Notes under the pieces: generated by a model
Database searches by the model: none
Seen by the model: only the letters and a program-made list of their open reading frames with translations
Told to the model about the DNA's origin: nothing
Program-made: the position numbers and the translations under genes
Assembly: GCA_905331475.1 (NCBI GenBank)
Contig: CAJNYU010001291.1
Span: forward strand, 248,001 to 312,000
Origin: Rotaria socialis
Taxonomy: Eukaryota > Rotifera > Eurotatoria > Philodinida > Philodinidae
Length of the DNA: 64,000 nucleotides
Direction: 5' to 3'
In this document: piece after piece, positions 1 to 13,625 of the stretch
How positions within the stretch are numbered: position 1 is the first letter of the stretch
Layout of the letters: every line of letters starts with the position of its first letter

Positions 1-1241
1 AGCAAGCAGTTCCTACGCATAAATTATCCAATGAAGACTATTCGATCACATACATGTACACATAAACAAGATAAACTTTATACATAGTTCATACAAAAAA
101 TCTTTTTACCCTTAAGGTACATACATATATGTAGCGTAGGATTATATATATATATTTATATCTACATATGCATTTATATATATATATATATATATATATG
201 TGCATGTATAAAAGCATCTGGTATGAGATAGAACAAAATGAATAAAGAGAATTTGTTAGAATATTATTTGGCATTGAGTATGACCTTGTTAGGTAGGTCG
301 ATAATGATTATGACTACATTTGTTAGTCAACTTTAGAGTAGTTTATAGTTAACTTGAACAAAAAAGTGGAGAGAAAAGAAAATAGAAAGTGTGTATACTC
401 TTCTGTTCTTTATGAGTAAGTAAATACGACGACAAATAATGATTAGAATCCTAGTTAGACACGAAACATATACAAGGGTATTCTTCATTTTTTTTCTTTG
501 TCGGCAATTCTGATTTTTGTGTTGTTAATAAAGCATTACATTGGTAGAAAATATTCTTCTAGTTCTCGTGTTTATTTTTCTCTTCGTTCGGATCAACAAG
601 TAGATTATGCGTCGTTATTTCTTTTTTAGATATAAACTTGTTCTTTTTTTTTTACATAGAATTATTAAGAAAGGAAAAAATATTCTCCGTTTCATCTTTC
701 TATTATTTTGTCGCAATTAATAAATTCGGAATAGAACAAAATCGTTGGTTATCTTTTATGTCAATATATCTCTATACATATATATCTATATAATATATAA
801 TGAGTTTGTATCAAATACATCTATTAAGCAGGTCAATTTTTTGTATGCATGTTCTCCAAATCATTGGCAAATCAATATTGTATTGATCAGATCTTGATGA
901 AGGGTACATGTAGTAGCAGAGATCTACTAAAACTGAAATACCATTCTGTCGAATAAATACCTTTAATGGGGTCGTCTCTCTCTCTCTCTTCTTTTTCTCT
1001 TTCTCTTTGTCTTCGTTACGTAGAAAACGTAATATTGTTTATCTTATCCAATATACGAGCCATTACACATTATACACACAATTGCCATGTTTGTCTTATC
1101 ATTGCATGATTCTTCATTCTAGGTAATGGCTGACATCCAATGCTGTTGGCAGTGGTCATATAGATGGCTGTTCAAGGCTCACAAACATCATCAAAGTCGT
1201 TCTATATTTATTTTTCACAAGATAAGATAAAATAAAACATT
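1..1241. other. Upstream non-coding region
   Basis: No convincing coding exon is visible. The stretch is AT-rich, with a (TA)n microsatellite around 140-200 and a short CT-rich run near 975-1010. It precedes the ankyrin-repeat gene and presumably holds its promoter and 5' UTR, but I could not pick out a defined core promoter element. Confidence 0.5.
176..200. repeat. (TA)n microsatellite
   Basis: A run of alternating T and A visible directly in the sequence. Similar runs occur at about 7549-7567, 10441-10457 and 13585-13607; the last is followed by a (GA)n run to 13625, just ahead of the splice acceptor at 13651. Confidence 0.9.
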
Positions 1242-3377
1242 ATGGCTACAATGAAAATGACTCAAATGCTATCTGTACCCTTAAGTCGAGTGCGATCACC
1301 TAAACTTAAACGTCAAACACCTGTTGAAGATGAAACTGATGGTCAACAGCATAATCCACCACCAAAATCTATTGCATCTGATTATGAATCAAATTCATCT
1401 CGTTCTCTATCACCATACTGGCGTATTGTCATGGATCCTGAATCTTCGTCCAGTTATTTAGATGTACCTGAAACGACAAATAATAGTCGTCGATCATCAA
1501 ATAATAGTGTTGTACGTTTCACTCCACATGATGCATCGGATCTATGTTCTATTCTTGATATGACTGTAAATATTTGCATAATGAAATTATTTTTAAAAAG
1601 TCGAATCTTTGACTATTCTTTTTTTTCTTTCATTCTTCTAGTACGAATCAGAAAATCTTGAAAAAGCAATTATTAGCAATGATAAATATACTGTGCGTCG
1701 TATTATTGATATTCATCAAAATAAATTTAATTTTGTCAAAGATCGTACAAATTCAGTTCAAGCACAATCAGGTTTCCCTGTACAGCTCATGCCACAAACA
1801 CAACTGCCTGCACATCAAACAACATCATTTGGTTCACCATCAATAACAAGTAATACGGATTTATTAGAAGCTGTTAGTAAACAAGCATTAATTAGTGATG
1901 ATATGGATGAATTACCAACAATATCATCTCCAGAACAAAGTAATTCGCTGCATGATGCACCAAGTAATGTATTAACATATACAACGGGTCCACTTTCGGC
2001 TGCATTAATTAATTATCATCATCAAACATATCCAAATAGTCATTCGATACCAAATCCATCGTCCGTGAATGTTGGATCACCCATTAATGAACGTATTGAC
2101 TCTGAATATGAATCCATGTTTACAGTGCCGACAAGTTTCAATAAGGAATCAATTTATCCCACAAGTGATTCACCTAATGATGGACCACCTATATTTCGAA
2201 ATGTTTTACATGTTGCTATAATGTATGGTAAGTAGGCTATAGTTAACTGCAATCATGATCTTCTATCCATAAAATAGAACTCATAATTCTAAGAAGAATA
2301 AAACAAACAAATCATTTTTCATATTAATAAATCATTCGGCAATAAGAATATGATAGATAAATGTCATTAAGATTGGATACATATCATAATTAAGCTTGAA
2401 AATATAAATCTGTTGTTTGTTTTTTGTTTTCTCAAAATTTAGACGCTCGTGATGTTATGCGTATTTGTTTAAAATATGGTATTGATCCAAACGCACCCGG
2501 TATACATCCTAATACAATAAATATGTCATCGCATTCTCAAACACCAACATCAAATTCATATTCACATTCAAGTGCACGTTTGTCACCTGATTTACCGCGT
2601 GCATCACCCTGCCGTAATGGTACCTTAGATTATAATACTTATTATACTAATGAACGTTTATTTACATTACCACCATTATTTCTTGCTGCACAACGTAATA
2701 ATCATTATGCATGTACACTTCTACTTAAATATGGTGCAAACGTTAATGCACGTGATGAACAATATTGCAGTCCATTACATTTAGCTGCACGTTTACAGCA
2801 TGATGTATGCGATATACTTATATCGCATCATGCTTGTATAACAATATCAAATAAATATGGTGATACGCCATTGTCATTATGGTCAACAGTTAAACAATTA
2901 CAAATAACATTTGTTGAACGTGAATTTAATAAACTATGTCGTAAACATTCGACTGTATCCAAACGCCATCGATTTTTATCACGTGATAATAATAGTGATC
3001 AATATCAAACAATATCATCGATGAATAATTATACGAACACAAATAATTGTAATAATGGTTTAGTACCGGCACATGGTTTAAAAAATTTAAGACGTGTTTT
3101 TCGATATAGTGGAAGTGATTCGTATGATTCAAAATCAGTTAAGAAAAGTCTTTCATCACAAAGTTCAATTGGAAAATCGAAACGGCTCACTGGCAGTGGC
3201 TTTCAAGGGCATGGACATGGAGCATCTCTTGGTCGAAGTGTGTCTCGGCAAGTTTCAGAAGAACGTGACGAAGTTGATGCACCCAATTTTGGACGATCAC
3301 TACACATTAAGCGTAAAGTAAGTGGGAAAATCTATCCGTATGATGCTTACACATCAAAGGAAAATATATCTAATTAG
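1242..3377 (+). CDS. Ankyrin-repeat protein
   Basis: Three exons, 1242-1565, 1642-2227 and 2443-3377, join in frame through GT-AG introns of 76 and 215 bp to give 614 residues ending at TAG 3375-3377. ATG 1242 is the first in-frame start after an A-rich leader. Residues about 296-315 (VLHVAIMY, then a degenerate repeat ending KYGIDPNAPG) and about 378-450 (PLFLAAQRNN, LLKYGANVNARD, PLHLAARLQHD, NKYGDTPLSLW) are ankyrin repeats. The first 290 residues and the last 150 are Ser/Asn-rich and probably disordered; the C-terminal tail is basic. Ankyrin repeats mediate protein-protein contacts; no catalytic domain is present. I do not recognise the specific orthologue, so no symbol is given. The exon structure is well supported by phase agreement and by the ankyrin frame crossing the second intron. 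Confidence 0.85.
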
Positions 3378-4290
3378 TTCAAACCATCTCCCATTTCATT
3401 TTTTTTTCGTATATCGGAGACAGGAATCAAAGAAAAATATCTTAAAGACTTTGAATTAATGATTGTATTTTTTTGCGAAAACTATGATCGATTTAATTGC
3501 TTCATTATTTTTATCTATTGCAAAATATTTACTAATAGATTGAAAATTTCATTAATAAATAGTGCTCGTAGCCATCAGATTGCCATACGAGTTTTATTGA
3601 AGAAATATTTACACATTTGAATAAGTCAACACGACAAGAAGAAAACATTTTCATCAAGTGAAGCCTTCAGAATATTTCACTGGCTAAGAAAACTATACAT
3701 GATTGAGATTTTAGACTAAAATTATGCTTTTAAATATCGTCGTAAATAATTTGCGCTAGATATTAAAAAAAGACACATGAATAAAGTGTTTATAACTATC
3801 TGACGAAGATCTTTCATCCTAAATTATCTTAGATTTTGCCCTAGAGGCATACCAATGCCGACAACATACAAGCAAAATATTTTAAGAGACTGCTTGAATC
3901 AATTATTAACTTTCTAACGTTAAATTAATAAGGAAAAATGGACGAGCTAATTAATCGTTTTTGAGCCTAGACTGCACATGATGTCAAACTGAATGAGTCA
4001 CGAATATGCCGAGAAGAGCCTGAATTTTTATTTATTGATATCAAAATATAAGATTTTTACAGAATTTATAATTAATACTGAAGTTCCACTGAAACGACTA
4101 GGAAAATTTATCTCTAATCATTACATTGAAACTATTCATTGGAACAAACGCTATCGACAACAATTTATTATGAAACATTGAAATATTTTCATTTCCTATG
4201 TGTCCTAGGATATAGACAGAATAAACTTTTATCAATTTTATTGCATAGTTAAAATTGAGAAATCTAATTTTCTTAGTTAAATATCGGATC
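3378..4290. other. Intergenic, no gene seen
   Basis: AT-rich sequence downstream of the ankyrin gene, holding its 3' UTR and several AATAAA-like hexamers. The short open frames here lack coding character. The interval ends at the left 8-bp target duplication (4283-4290) of the hAT-type element. Confidence 0.5.
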
Positions 4291-5204
4291 CAGAGACCGT
4301 CACAGGGCAGGGCAGGGCAGGGCATGATTATAAATTGAACTGAAATATTGAAAAAGGTAAAGACTAAATTAAAATGTTGTGACCGCTGAAAAGTAAAGTA
4401 CTCATATTTTATTTATCTATATTCGAGAAAATATAGATATGCGCTTAAAACATAATTAAATATGAGTAGCAAACAGCAATTAAGATTATCACAAAAATCA
4501 GTTCACTGCAAAAATAATGCGCTTATCGTGATCTCGCGAATTGAATATGTATATAATTTGAATAAGTGAGAAATCAAGTAAATCTTTCACATTTCTTCTC
4601 ATCAACTCATCGTGCTGGATAAATAAAGACTCTTCAAAATGTACTAGTAGCAAGAGATTCATTGTATATTATGGGGTGGTAAGATTTATCATGAAACAAG
4701 AGATTTTCTAATTTTGTAGAACCGGGCGAGTTCATATCGAGCGAAAATAATTTAAAACATAGAGAACTAAGCATACAAAACTAAAGCATGCGAAGAAATT
4801 TACCATTAGAACATGTTGAATCTTTAAGTGAAATTTCCTCTGGAACACTAAGCTCATGTCTGAAATCATTTAGTAAAAAAGCTCATCATACACATAATTC
4901 TTAATTTAGCTCGTTCTCTTATACAACATTAAATGATTCTACCATGTTTTGCATTTCTCTTTGAAGCAGTATTTTATTTTTATAATTGAATTATATGATA
5001 ATAAATGAGTAAACTGGTATTGTCCGAACTAGACATAGCAACAAATTTCACAGTGACTGGCGCATAATGACATACATTATAATCCATCACCATGTCAGCA
5101 TAATCGACTGAAAAATCTGCTGTATATCAGTTTATAGGAAAAATTATCAGGGCGCAAGGCAGGGCAACTTTCTATTTTTTCGCCCTGCCCTGTGACGGTC
5201 TCTG
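4291..5204. mobile_element. Non-autonomous hAT-type DNA transposon (914 bp)
   Basis: The ends are perfect 23-bp inverted repeats, 4291-4313 and 5182-5204, starting CAGAGACCGTCACAGGGC. The element is flanked by identical 8-bp direct repeats ATCGGATC at 4283-4290 and 5205-5212. An 8-bp target duplication and ends beginning CAG are hallmarks of the hAT superfamily. Subterminal GGGCA repeats occur at the left end (4305-4324) and a related GGCAGGGCAA at 5158-5167 near the right end. No transposase frame lies inside, so it would depend on a transposase in trans. The perfect TIRs and intact duplication suggest a fairly recent insertion. Confidence 0.88.
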
Positions 5205-7587
5205 ATCGGATCATATGGAAAGAGCAGAAGCTTTCACAATCAACTGTTTTCGTTAATATTTATCACTAAGAAAAGTTTTGAGCCGAAACTAAAAAAAAAT
5301 AACATCTGTGATCCGAAAGTTTTCCTGATATTCATAGTTCATTAATATCCACATGATACAGCTATATTCTGAAGCCAAAATTAATTAATTAGTTGCAGAG
5401 CTTTTCGTGCAAGATGAATATCACTTCATTTTTCCGTTTTGGGTGTGACTAGGAAATATTGTGCTTTAGAGAAGACATCTTGTTTATATCATACTTGATT
5501 ACAATTGCTCAAAAAATATATTGTTGTCTTTTTTTAGCACTTTTTGTCTCCTCGTAATTGACTCATAATAGCATGTGAAGTAGATCTTTCTTTGTTTTTT
5601 TATATTCGTCATTGAAGTTAATTGTAGGCTTTTTTTTAAATACTTCATCTAGTTTTTAGTACATAAATGTTTACAGGGCGATGAAAAGAGCAATCCGTTG
5701 ACTTGAGAAAGTGCTTAGTTTATGAACTCAACTTATAATTAATATAATAATTCGAAGTTAATTATGTAAATTATATTTAATGCAGTTCTTTAGCTTTGAT
5801 GCCAAAAATTGAAATGTCTGTTTAATAGTGCTAAATTGGTGAGACTTTTCTATGATTTATCGGAAATTAATTATACTGTATATGAAGTTTGATAGAAACA
5901 ATGTACTTCTTTCAAAGGCTGTTGAATCTTGTTTCTTACAACGAGATCTGCAATTTCTCATGACTTGATCTCGTCATACATGTATAGTATTAACTAATCA
6001 TTAGAATAGAAATGTTTTTCATATTAAACAGACGATCTTCCATAGAAATTTGGCTAGAAATAAAAAGAAAAAATTATTCAAGCTATATAAAAGAATATTT
6101 AATTACATTTTAATATAAAAGAAAGAGGATTTTAAATCATTGAGTGAAGTGGAAAAATGTTAATATCTGAGAACAACTCATCCGAACAGTCATCATAATT
6201 ATAATAGTAATGTTTATCTTTGTTGTTGTTTTTTTTTTGAAAAGAAGAAGTACTTCAAACTTTCATTAGCATTCAGATAATCTCTGTTCACAACAGGAAA
6301 TAGTTATTTTTTCCTTAAAAAAAAGAAACTTTTGAAAATCAACATATGAAAGACTCTTATTGGCAAAAAACCGTGTCGGAGTACGTGTCAGAACTCTCAG
6401 AGCTTTGCCTAAGCAAAAATATACTTGTTTTTTTTTTAATTGTAGGAATCTTTAGACACGTTTTTTCCTCGTCTATATCGAGATCATACATTCGAGAGAA
6501 TCTACAATCCAAAAATAGCCTTTTTTCCTATCATTACACATTAAATAGAAACAAATTAATTATTCTCAATATAGCATAAACACAACATGCTAGAATTTCT
6601 TGAAAAAGAAAACCGACATCTAGATTTCAGTTTTGATTACTAAAAGGAAATGAGTTTTCATTCAATAAAAGGAATTGCTTGACAATAAGAAAGTGAAATT
6701 AGCTCTGCCCGATTGTATCATAGATGGGGTATAATCAGTAGGGAATTTCGCCGTCTCATATCAAAGAAATGTTAATAGACAACTTTTTTTCGATTACAAT
6801 ACGATAAGATTGATACTATCATTGGAGAGAAAATTTCTTTGAGTATCTACAAGCAAGTGCCTATTTTGCTTAGAAGAAAAAAAAATCATAATTGATTTAA
6901 ATTTTCAAATTAAACTTTCAAATCATATAAAATAACACTAATCGATTAATATCTAAGAAAAGTAATCTTAAAGTATCCTAAACCTAAAATACATGAATAG
7001 AATTGATATAAATCAAGGAAATTAATTTTTTCTGAATTCTTTCGATAAATCAGTAAGATTTACTCTAGAATAACGATTGAACGAGATTACTTTTTAATAC
7101 TTTTTTTATATACATATGAAAATATAAACGCATAACATTTTATAGAATTAGAATGATTGGATCGATATGAATTTTTGACATATGTCTACAATCTAATTGA
7201 GATTGTTTCATATTTTGATCTCAACTGATTTATTTGTTTGTTTGTTGAAACAAAGATTGAATGATTGATTGTGTTGTAATTTCTTTTCTTTTTTCATGCT
7301 TTCTTTTTACTTGCATTCAGACCTTATGTTCTTTTTCACGCTCGTTTTTTTTCTTTAGTGCTTGTTCTATTGCTATAAATAAATAAATTTTGGTTTTTAT
7401 AGATCGGAAAAAATATTTCTGAGGACAATCAAAGAAAGATCATATGTAATGAGTTTGATAGTTGAAAGATAAAATAAGATTAATCAGTTATTGTGAGAGT
7501 CTCTTTCTTTTTTTTCTCTCTCTCTCTTTTCTGTTGTCTCTATTTAACTATATATATATATATATATGTGTGTGCGTGTCGTTTTAG
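5205..7587. other. Intergenic, no gene seen
   Basis: AT-rich DNA without a supportable coding exon. The only longer frame (about 6346-6579) has low-complexity composition and no recognisable domain or splice context. CT-rich and TA-rich simple repeats appear at 7513-7567, just before a more GC-rich block that may be an exon. Confidence 0.5.
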
Positions 7588-7691
7588 ACGGGCACCTCAT
7601 CGTTGGCTGTCAACATTCTTCATGCCCATAAATCAACGCGCCAGCAACAGCACTCTGCAGCAGCAGCAGCTCACGCATCAGCAGAAAGTGA
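7588..7691 (+). other. Candidate 5' exon of the PLC-epsilon gene
   Basis: A short block clearly richer in G, C and CAG than its surroundings lies between TTTTAG (7582-7587) and a GTGAGTAAC donor region. It contains ATG 7622 followed by a Gln-rich stretch (residues MPINQRASN..., then QQQQ). The next coding exon, at 10640, lacks a usable in-frame start and needs an upstream exon ending in phase 1. Cutting at the weaker GTAACA donor (after 7691) gives that phase; the stronger GTGAGT donor (after 7687) does not. It could equally be a UTR exon, with a further small coding exon still unseen. Confidence 0.35.
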
Positions 7692-10639
7692 GTAACACAG
7701 AACGCCAATCGTATTGATCTCGCTCTTCAACGCTCCTCTCTAAGGCATATTTATATTGGCAGGACCAGTTTCCTCTATGTATGTGTTTGTATCTCTCTCT
7801 CTCTCTCTCTCTCTCCTTCTCTTACCCTTAGGTAGTTTCGTCTTCGCTCTATTTGGCTGATCTATCGACAAGCACGTTTACTGCCACCCCATCATTGCTT
7901 TGGCAGAACGCATGATGATGATCAGAATTATCCACTGTTATAAGTTGGTTAGCTGTACTAAGTAATTGTGATGATTTGACAGATGCCGCAACCTTTTCGA
8001 CAAGATGCAGTTTCCTATATGCACGCAAACCAGTTGTTTACAATAATCTGTCAAAAACCATTTCTCTGCAATATTCTAATCATTTACCATATAGTTTTAG
8101 ACTAGTTTATTGTTATATGCACAATCTCTCATTATTTTAACTGCTATTTCGACATATATATACATATACATAGGCATTAATAAAGTAAGATGGTTTGAAA
8201 TGAGTTTATTGTGTGAATGTTCATGATTGTTTACACAGATAATATCCTCATGAAAAAATAAGTATAGACAACACGAAGATGAAGAAAATTTATTTCCGAT
8301 GACATGTGATACACAGACATTATAATTCGAATGTAAATAGTTTTCTCAATATTGCCTTCTTCATTTTCTCATACGTCAAAAGCAAGAACCTGGATATAAA
8401 TATAAGATGTATTTATGTAAATGTGTGTATGAATGATTTCCGGCATTGACAAAAAAACATACAAAATTTCTGATGAAATTTAGTTTTTCTTTTTATTATT
8501 ATTAGTAGTAGATAGTCTCACTTTTCCTATCTTCTCGTTTTATTTCTTCTTTTACACCACCTATCATTATCTAAGGTATGTTTACCTTTTCATTAACTAA
8601 TATAAAAAGCGAGAAAGTTCACGTTCCATTTTCACTGACTCACACACCAATGGTTGATTATAAACGTGTGTATATATGTGACAGCGGTGTTCTTTTTTCT
8701 TCTATAGTCGTATTATAAGCGCGAGAGGCAGTGACTTCCGATGGTGTTTTCATCATTCTTTAACGGTTTGACTCAATTTATAGAGGGCAAAATAGAAAAC
8801 AAGAAACATGTTTAGAGTACGCCACAGCTCACAATGTTCACTCCACAACTTTAATTGATAACATCCCGAAAAATACTATTCACTTAAGAATATATTCCTA
8901 TTAATATTTTTTCTGATTTGCAGGTACATATATATGATTATTAATTTTTTTAAATTTCTCTCCGGTCGTATTCTTAAATTTGTATGATTACTATAAAAAT
9001 ATATTTTAAACGGTATACATCTACTTGTTTAACTAAGCATAGTAGAAAAATAATTTAATTTCAAGATTAACCCATTAAAAGCATTTTTTCACACATGTAT
9101 GCAAAAGATTATTTTTCTAAGAGATTTTTTTCTTTATTCTAATCCGTTTATCAATATTTCTTAGTTATTATTTGCTTAACATCTATTGCAGTCTGTTTTA
9201 TAGCATACTTACAGAAGAAAAAAATTTTTAGATATTATTTAGTAGAATAACTAAACTAGATTCTAATATTTACAGTGCATTTCTTCGAGTATGTTTTATC
9301 ACCAAATGTTTTCGGTACTTCTATGTTTTTGATAAACCTTTTTTGATATTGATAAATTCATGTCTGTTTCGATAATTTTTAGTTTACTACTCAAAATATT
9401 CCTCTAGTTCCTTCCGGTTTCTTTCTATGCTTATGTCAAATTTATGAGTTTATCTGTCAAGAAAAATACTATAATGAGTTCTAACAACATCATTCTAATT
9501 ATTGTTCTTTTTTAAAATAATTATTTCTTTTCCATGTACTTTTATGATTTTCTTCATTAGAATTCAGTAAGTGTCTAAAATAATAAACACTACATTTTTC
9601 CTCTTTTTCGTCTTGTTAAAAAATCATTCGCTAATGTTGAACTCCATGTAAATCGGTTTTTAATCATTCTTTCGTGCTTTTTTTTCTTGTTAAGAATTTC
9701 TTTGATCTATATAATGTTGTTTTGTTTTGCAGCCGTGAAGAGAAGAAAAAATTCTTGTAACATGTCATATTGTCTAATGATTGTTACTATTCGTTGGTTC
9801 TATCTTTTAATGTCAAACATGACATAAGAAAAGAACTATTTTACCTTCGCCCGTAATATTTTTCATTAGAATAGAAATAGTTTTTTAAATAGAAAAATAA
9901 CTGGAAGTATCAGTATTTTGAAAAAACTTTAGCTCGAAAATTAGGTTCATGAGGACGGAAAAATATACTTTGAGCTGCCATAAAAAAATAAATAGATGCA
10001 CAGCTTGCTCACTTTGAGATTACTTGAGAGACTAAGAAAAACAGCGAGAAAAAAATATTTCTTCTGTGTTTTAATGATCATCATGATGCATCAGTTTTTA
10101 TTATAACTTTTCTACTATATAATGCTGTTGTCAACATCAGTCACATCATCTTTTGCTTTTTCCTCTTCATTTTACATTATCATCATTAAGACTATAAATA
10201 CTAACGAGAAAATAGTGTTTCATTTTGTTTTTTACATGAGTATATTCTACCAGGAATATTTTTCGTAAAAACGAAACATGTTAAAATACGTTCATATATA
10301 TATTCATCGTTATTTTATTGCATTAATGAAGAATTTCGGCGTATGCTTTGCTTTGTGTTTTTTACTCAGTTAGTTGACGGCTTATAGTCTATCTACAGAC
10401 AAAACGACGTTTATTAACTTCTATATATACATACACATACGTATATATATATATATAACAAACAAAAAAAAAGAAGAGAATTCTACTAGTTGACAGATAC
10501 ACACTTTTTTGTATCATAGTTTTTACGATTTCTATTATTATTATAATTATCATTGTTATGGGTATGGAAGTGCTATTCTTGTTTCTTATTACGCTTAGTT
10601 TCTTCTAATATTTTTCTTGGTTGTTTTTTATTTATATAG
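7692..10639. other. Probable long first intron or intergenic DNA
   Basis: About 2.9 kb of AT-rich sequence with a (CT)n run near 7795-7816 and TA runs. I see no exon I can defend, yet the PLC-epsilon gene needs coding sequence upstream of 10640, so a small start exon may be hidden here. Confidence 0.4.
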
Positions 10640-13592
10640 CTAATGCGCTCAATGATCGTCTATTTAAACGATTTTCTGAATTAAGTCGACTTGCGACTAA
10701 TAGCGAATGTATCGATCAATTAATGGATTTATTGCGTATGCAAAATTCAATGGACGAAATATTGACTCTTATAAGTCAAGCAACATCACCACAAGTGCAT
10801 GCACGTTTAGCAGAACTTCTACATACTTTATTAAACGTAAGTGACCGTTTTTTTAATCATTTTTGTTTTATTTTTATGATTCGATCGATATTTGAAAGGA
10901 AAAAAAATGAAGATAAAACACTGTAGTTAGATAAATTTGAATATATTTTGTATAAAGTGATCACTGCATATTAAAAATGGCATTTTTACTCATTGATTAT
11001 ATTAGATATTTTTAGGAAGTCAAAGAAAAAGTTTGAATGCGCCAGCATGCAATTAACGTAAAGTCTATTGCAACTGATCACAACATTTTAGGATATTCAT
11101 AGCTAATACCGTATCGTTTCTCAATAGTTTTGACGATGGCTTTTTTCCCGAAGATAAGACGTAAAATTCACACTTGTAAATAAGAAGCATAATCTTTGAG
11201 TTATATTGAGTGCAAAATATGTAACGCCCTCTACTGGAATCTAGTGCATAAGATGTTGTTTATACGTATGCATTTATATATTAGTATTTACATCAGATAG
11301 AATGTTCTTGATTTTTTCCCTTGTTATTAGCATAAATATGAATGAAAATTCCATTTCTAATTAATTGAGTAAAGACTTATTTTTTTGTTTTATATTTGAA
11401 CATTACATTAAACGTATTCAATATAATTGTAAAAGCTAACAAGATTAGATAGCTAGCTTTAAATATATTCTGTATCCTTTATAATGTATGAAAGTAAAAC
11501 ACAAAAGAAAAAATTTCGTGGAAAATTATGTATCAAAACAGAGTGATTATTGTTTGCTATTCATCTACTTCCTAAATATCGACGAATAATCAACTCTCTT
11601 TTCACTCGTGCATGTTCTATCTGACGATTCAGAATTCGATTAGCCTCCAAAGGCCGTGTGTACACGCTCTATAACCCTTCTATTCGATCCTCCCATCAGC
11701 TCATTCTCTCTATTGAAAAGGAATGAAACGATAAATCTCTCTGTTTTTCATGCACAATGAACTAATCTTGAATGAAAAAAAGAAACAAGAATAGAATAGA
11801 ATATATAACGAAATAAATTCTTTTATTTAAACCAGAGAATAAAAAAGCAATAAGATATAGAATTATTTAGATTTATATTGACTATTATTTTGTCATCATT
11901 AGAATACTATTTATCGATCACTAAGAGAAAGAAGAGCAACAACCTACTGAGTTATGTTTGTCTTTATAATCCATGTGAATGATACCACATCCTATTGTTA
12001 AACACTAACATTGAAGACGAAGACAAGAAGAAAAAAAGAGAGTTAACAGTTGGCAAATCATCATCAGAGAAACAGTAATCAACAGCTTTTATATTTTTGT
12101 ATATATTGATGTTCTCTGTTTGGTGCTTGTTTATCTACTACGTAAAAGAACAAAAGAGAAACACTGAGAAGTCTGAGTATGTTTATACAACAGTATGCAG
12201 AGCGATAGGACAAAAGGAAAAAGAATGAAAAAACTGTCGTTACGCTATTATAATGCAAGAAGCAATCACGACTAACGATGTTCTTTACTTGGTCTTTTAT
12301 TCATATGGTTGCAACAGTGCATCACGCATAGAACGAGGTCGATCAATACTTTCTCTTCTAAATGTGAACGTCTAAACATGATCAATATGTGTGGCAGCAC
12401 ACACAAAAACAAAATAACTAGAGAAAATAGATTGTCTGTCTGTCTTTCTTGTGCTTCTAATTTAGTTTACTTCTTGTATACTCTACAAATCAATATAGAT
12501 GAGAGCACTTATAGTTGTTGTTGAATAATATCCGGCATCATTGCCATTTTTATTTTGCATGAAGAATTTATTTTTCTTCTTTTTTCATGTTCATTTTCTT
12601 CAAAAATGAAAATAACTATATACCTGCTACGATAGATCATCATGATGACTGAAACTTGAAATAAAAGCAATAAAAATATGAATAGAACTATATTATGAAA
12701 TTATTTTGTTGTTTCAATCTTAACTTGATATTTGATGATAATACATACACATATATGTATATGTATGTACTTCATATAAGAAAATAACAAGAAAATAAAA
12801 CAAAACATCGCCTGTTGGTCTTCATTTCTTACTACATGTAATGTACTAAATATGATCTATATGGAATAGACAAGAATGATATCTCTCAGCATGCCTATTA
12901 GCACTGCTAGTCAAATATTGAAAAACGAGAAAAGAAGAAATAGCATTGATCCATGTCATGTCAACAAATGATTATAAGGACAGGTAGTCGATCAACACAG
13001 CGAGTGAAACTTACGAGAATGTCAGACACATGTAGACATCATTATCAATTTATAGTGTAGTGATTTAATAGTCCCATGAGAAAGAAATATATCTATCATG
13101 AAAAAAAAATTAAAAAGGCGGCAAGAAAGCAAGCCAGCTAGCAAGAAAATAAAAAAGCTAATATGAGATAAAGCATTGAATATCATCTCCCTTCGTATTA
13201 TATTGCTGATGGATACGTGAGATGTAATAATCACGGAGTGTCAAAGTCAACGTTAAACAGAGTATGACATGATTTTCTCATGTTGTTATAAGGTTGCCAG
13301 AAAGTCTAAGCACAGCGTCATGCCCGTTTGAAGTACGACAAACGGAAGAGGAGCGCGCGTCAACATCTACGACAAAAGAAGAATAGAAGAGAAATAGAGC
13401 GAATAGCAAATCATTTTTCGGAGCATAACGAAGGAGAGATTCTAATAAATATATAGACAATCTATCTATCTGTTGTCATCTATAGCAAATAGAGTATCAT
13501 TTTATTGTACTTATTATTGGCATAAAGTTTTTCTCATCTATTTTCAATGAATACACAGGTTCGTTGCATGCTATACATTTATAAATATATAC

Positions 13593-13625
<33 letters not shown>

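Noticed and set aside
6346..6579. 77-residue open frame
   Set aside because: No domain, AT-rich composition like the flanks, and no supporting exon signals.
13022..13460. Minus-strand open frames in the PLCE1 intron
   Set aside because: No recognisable product, no splice context, and they sit within an intron supported by phase on the other strand.
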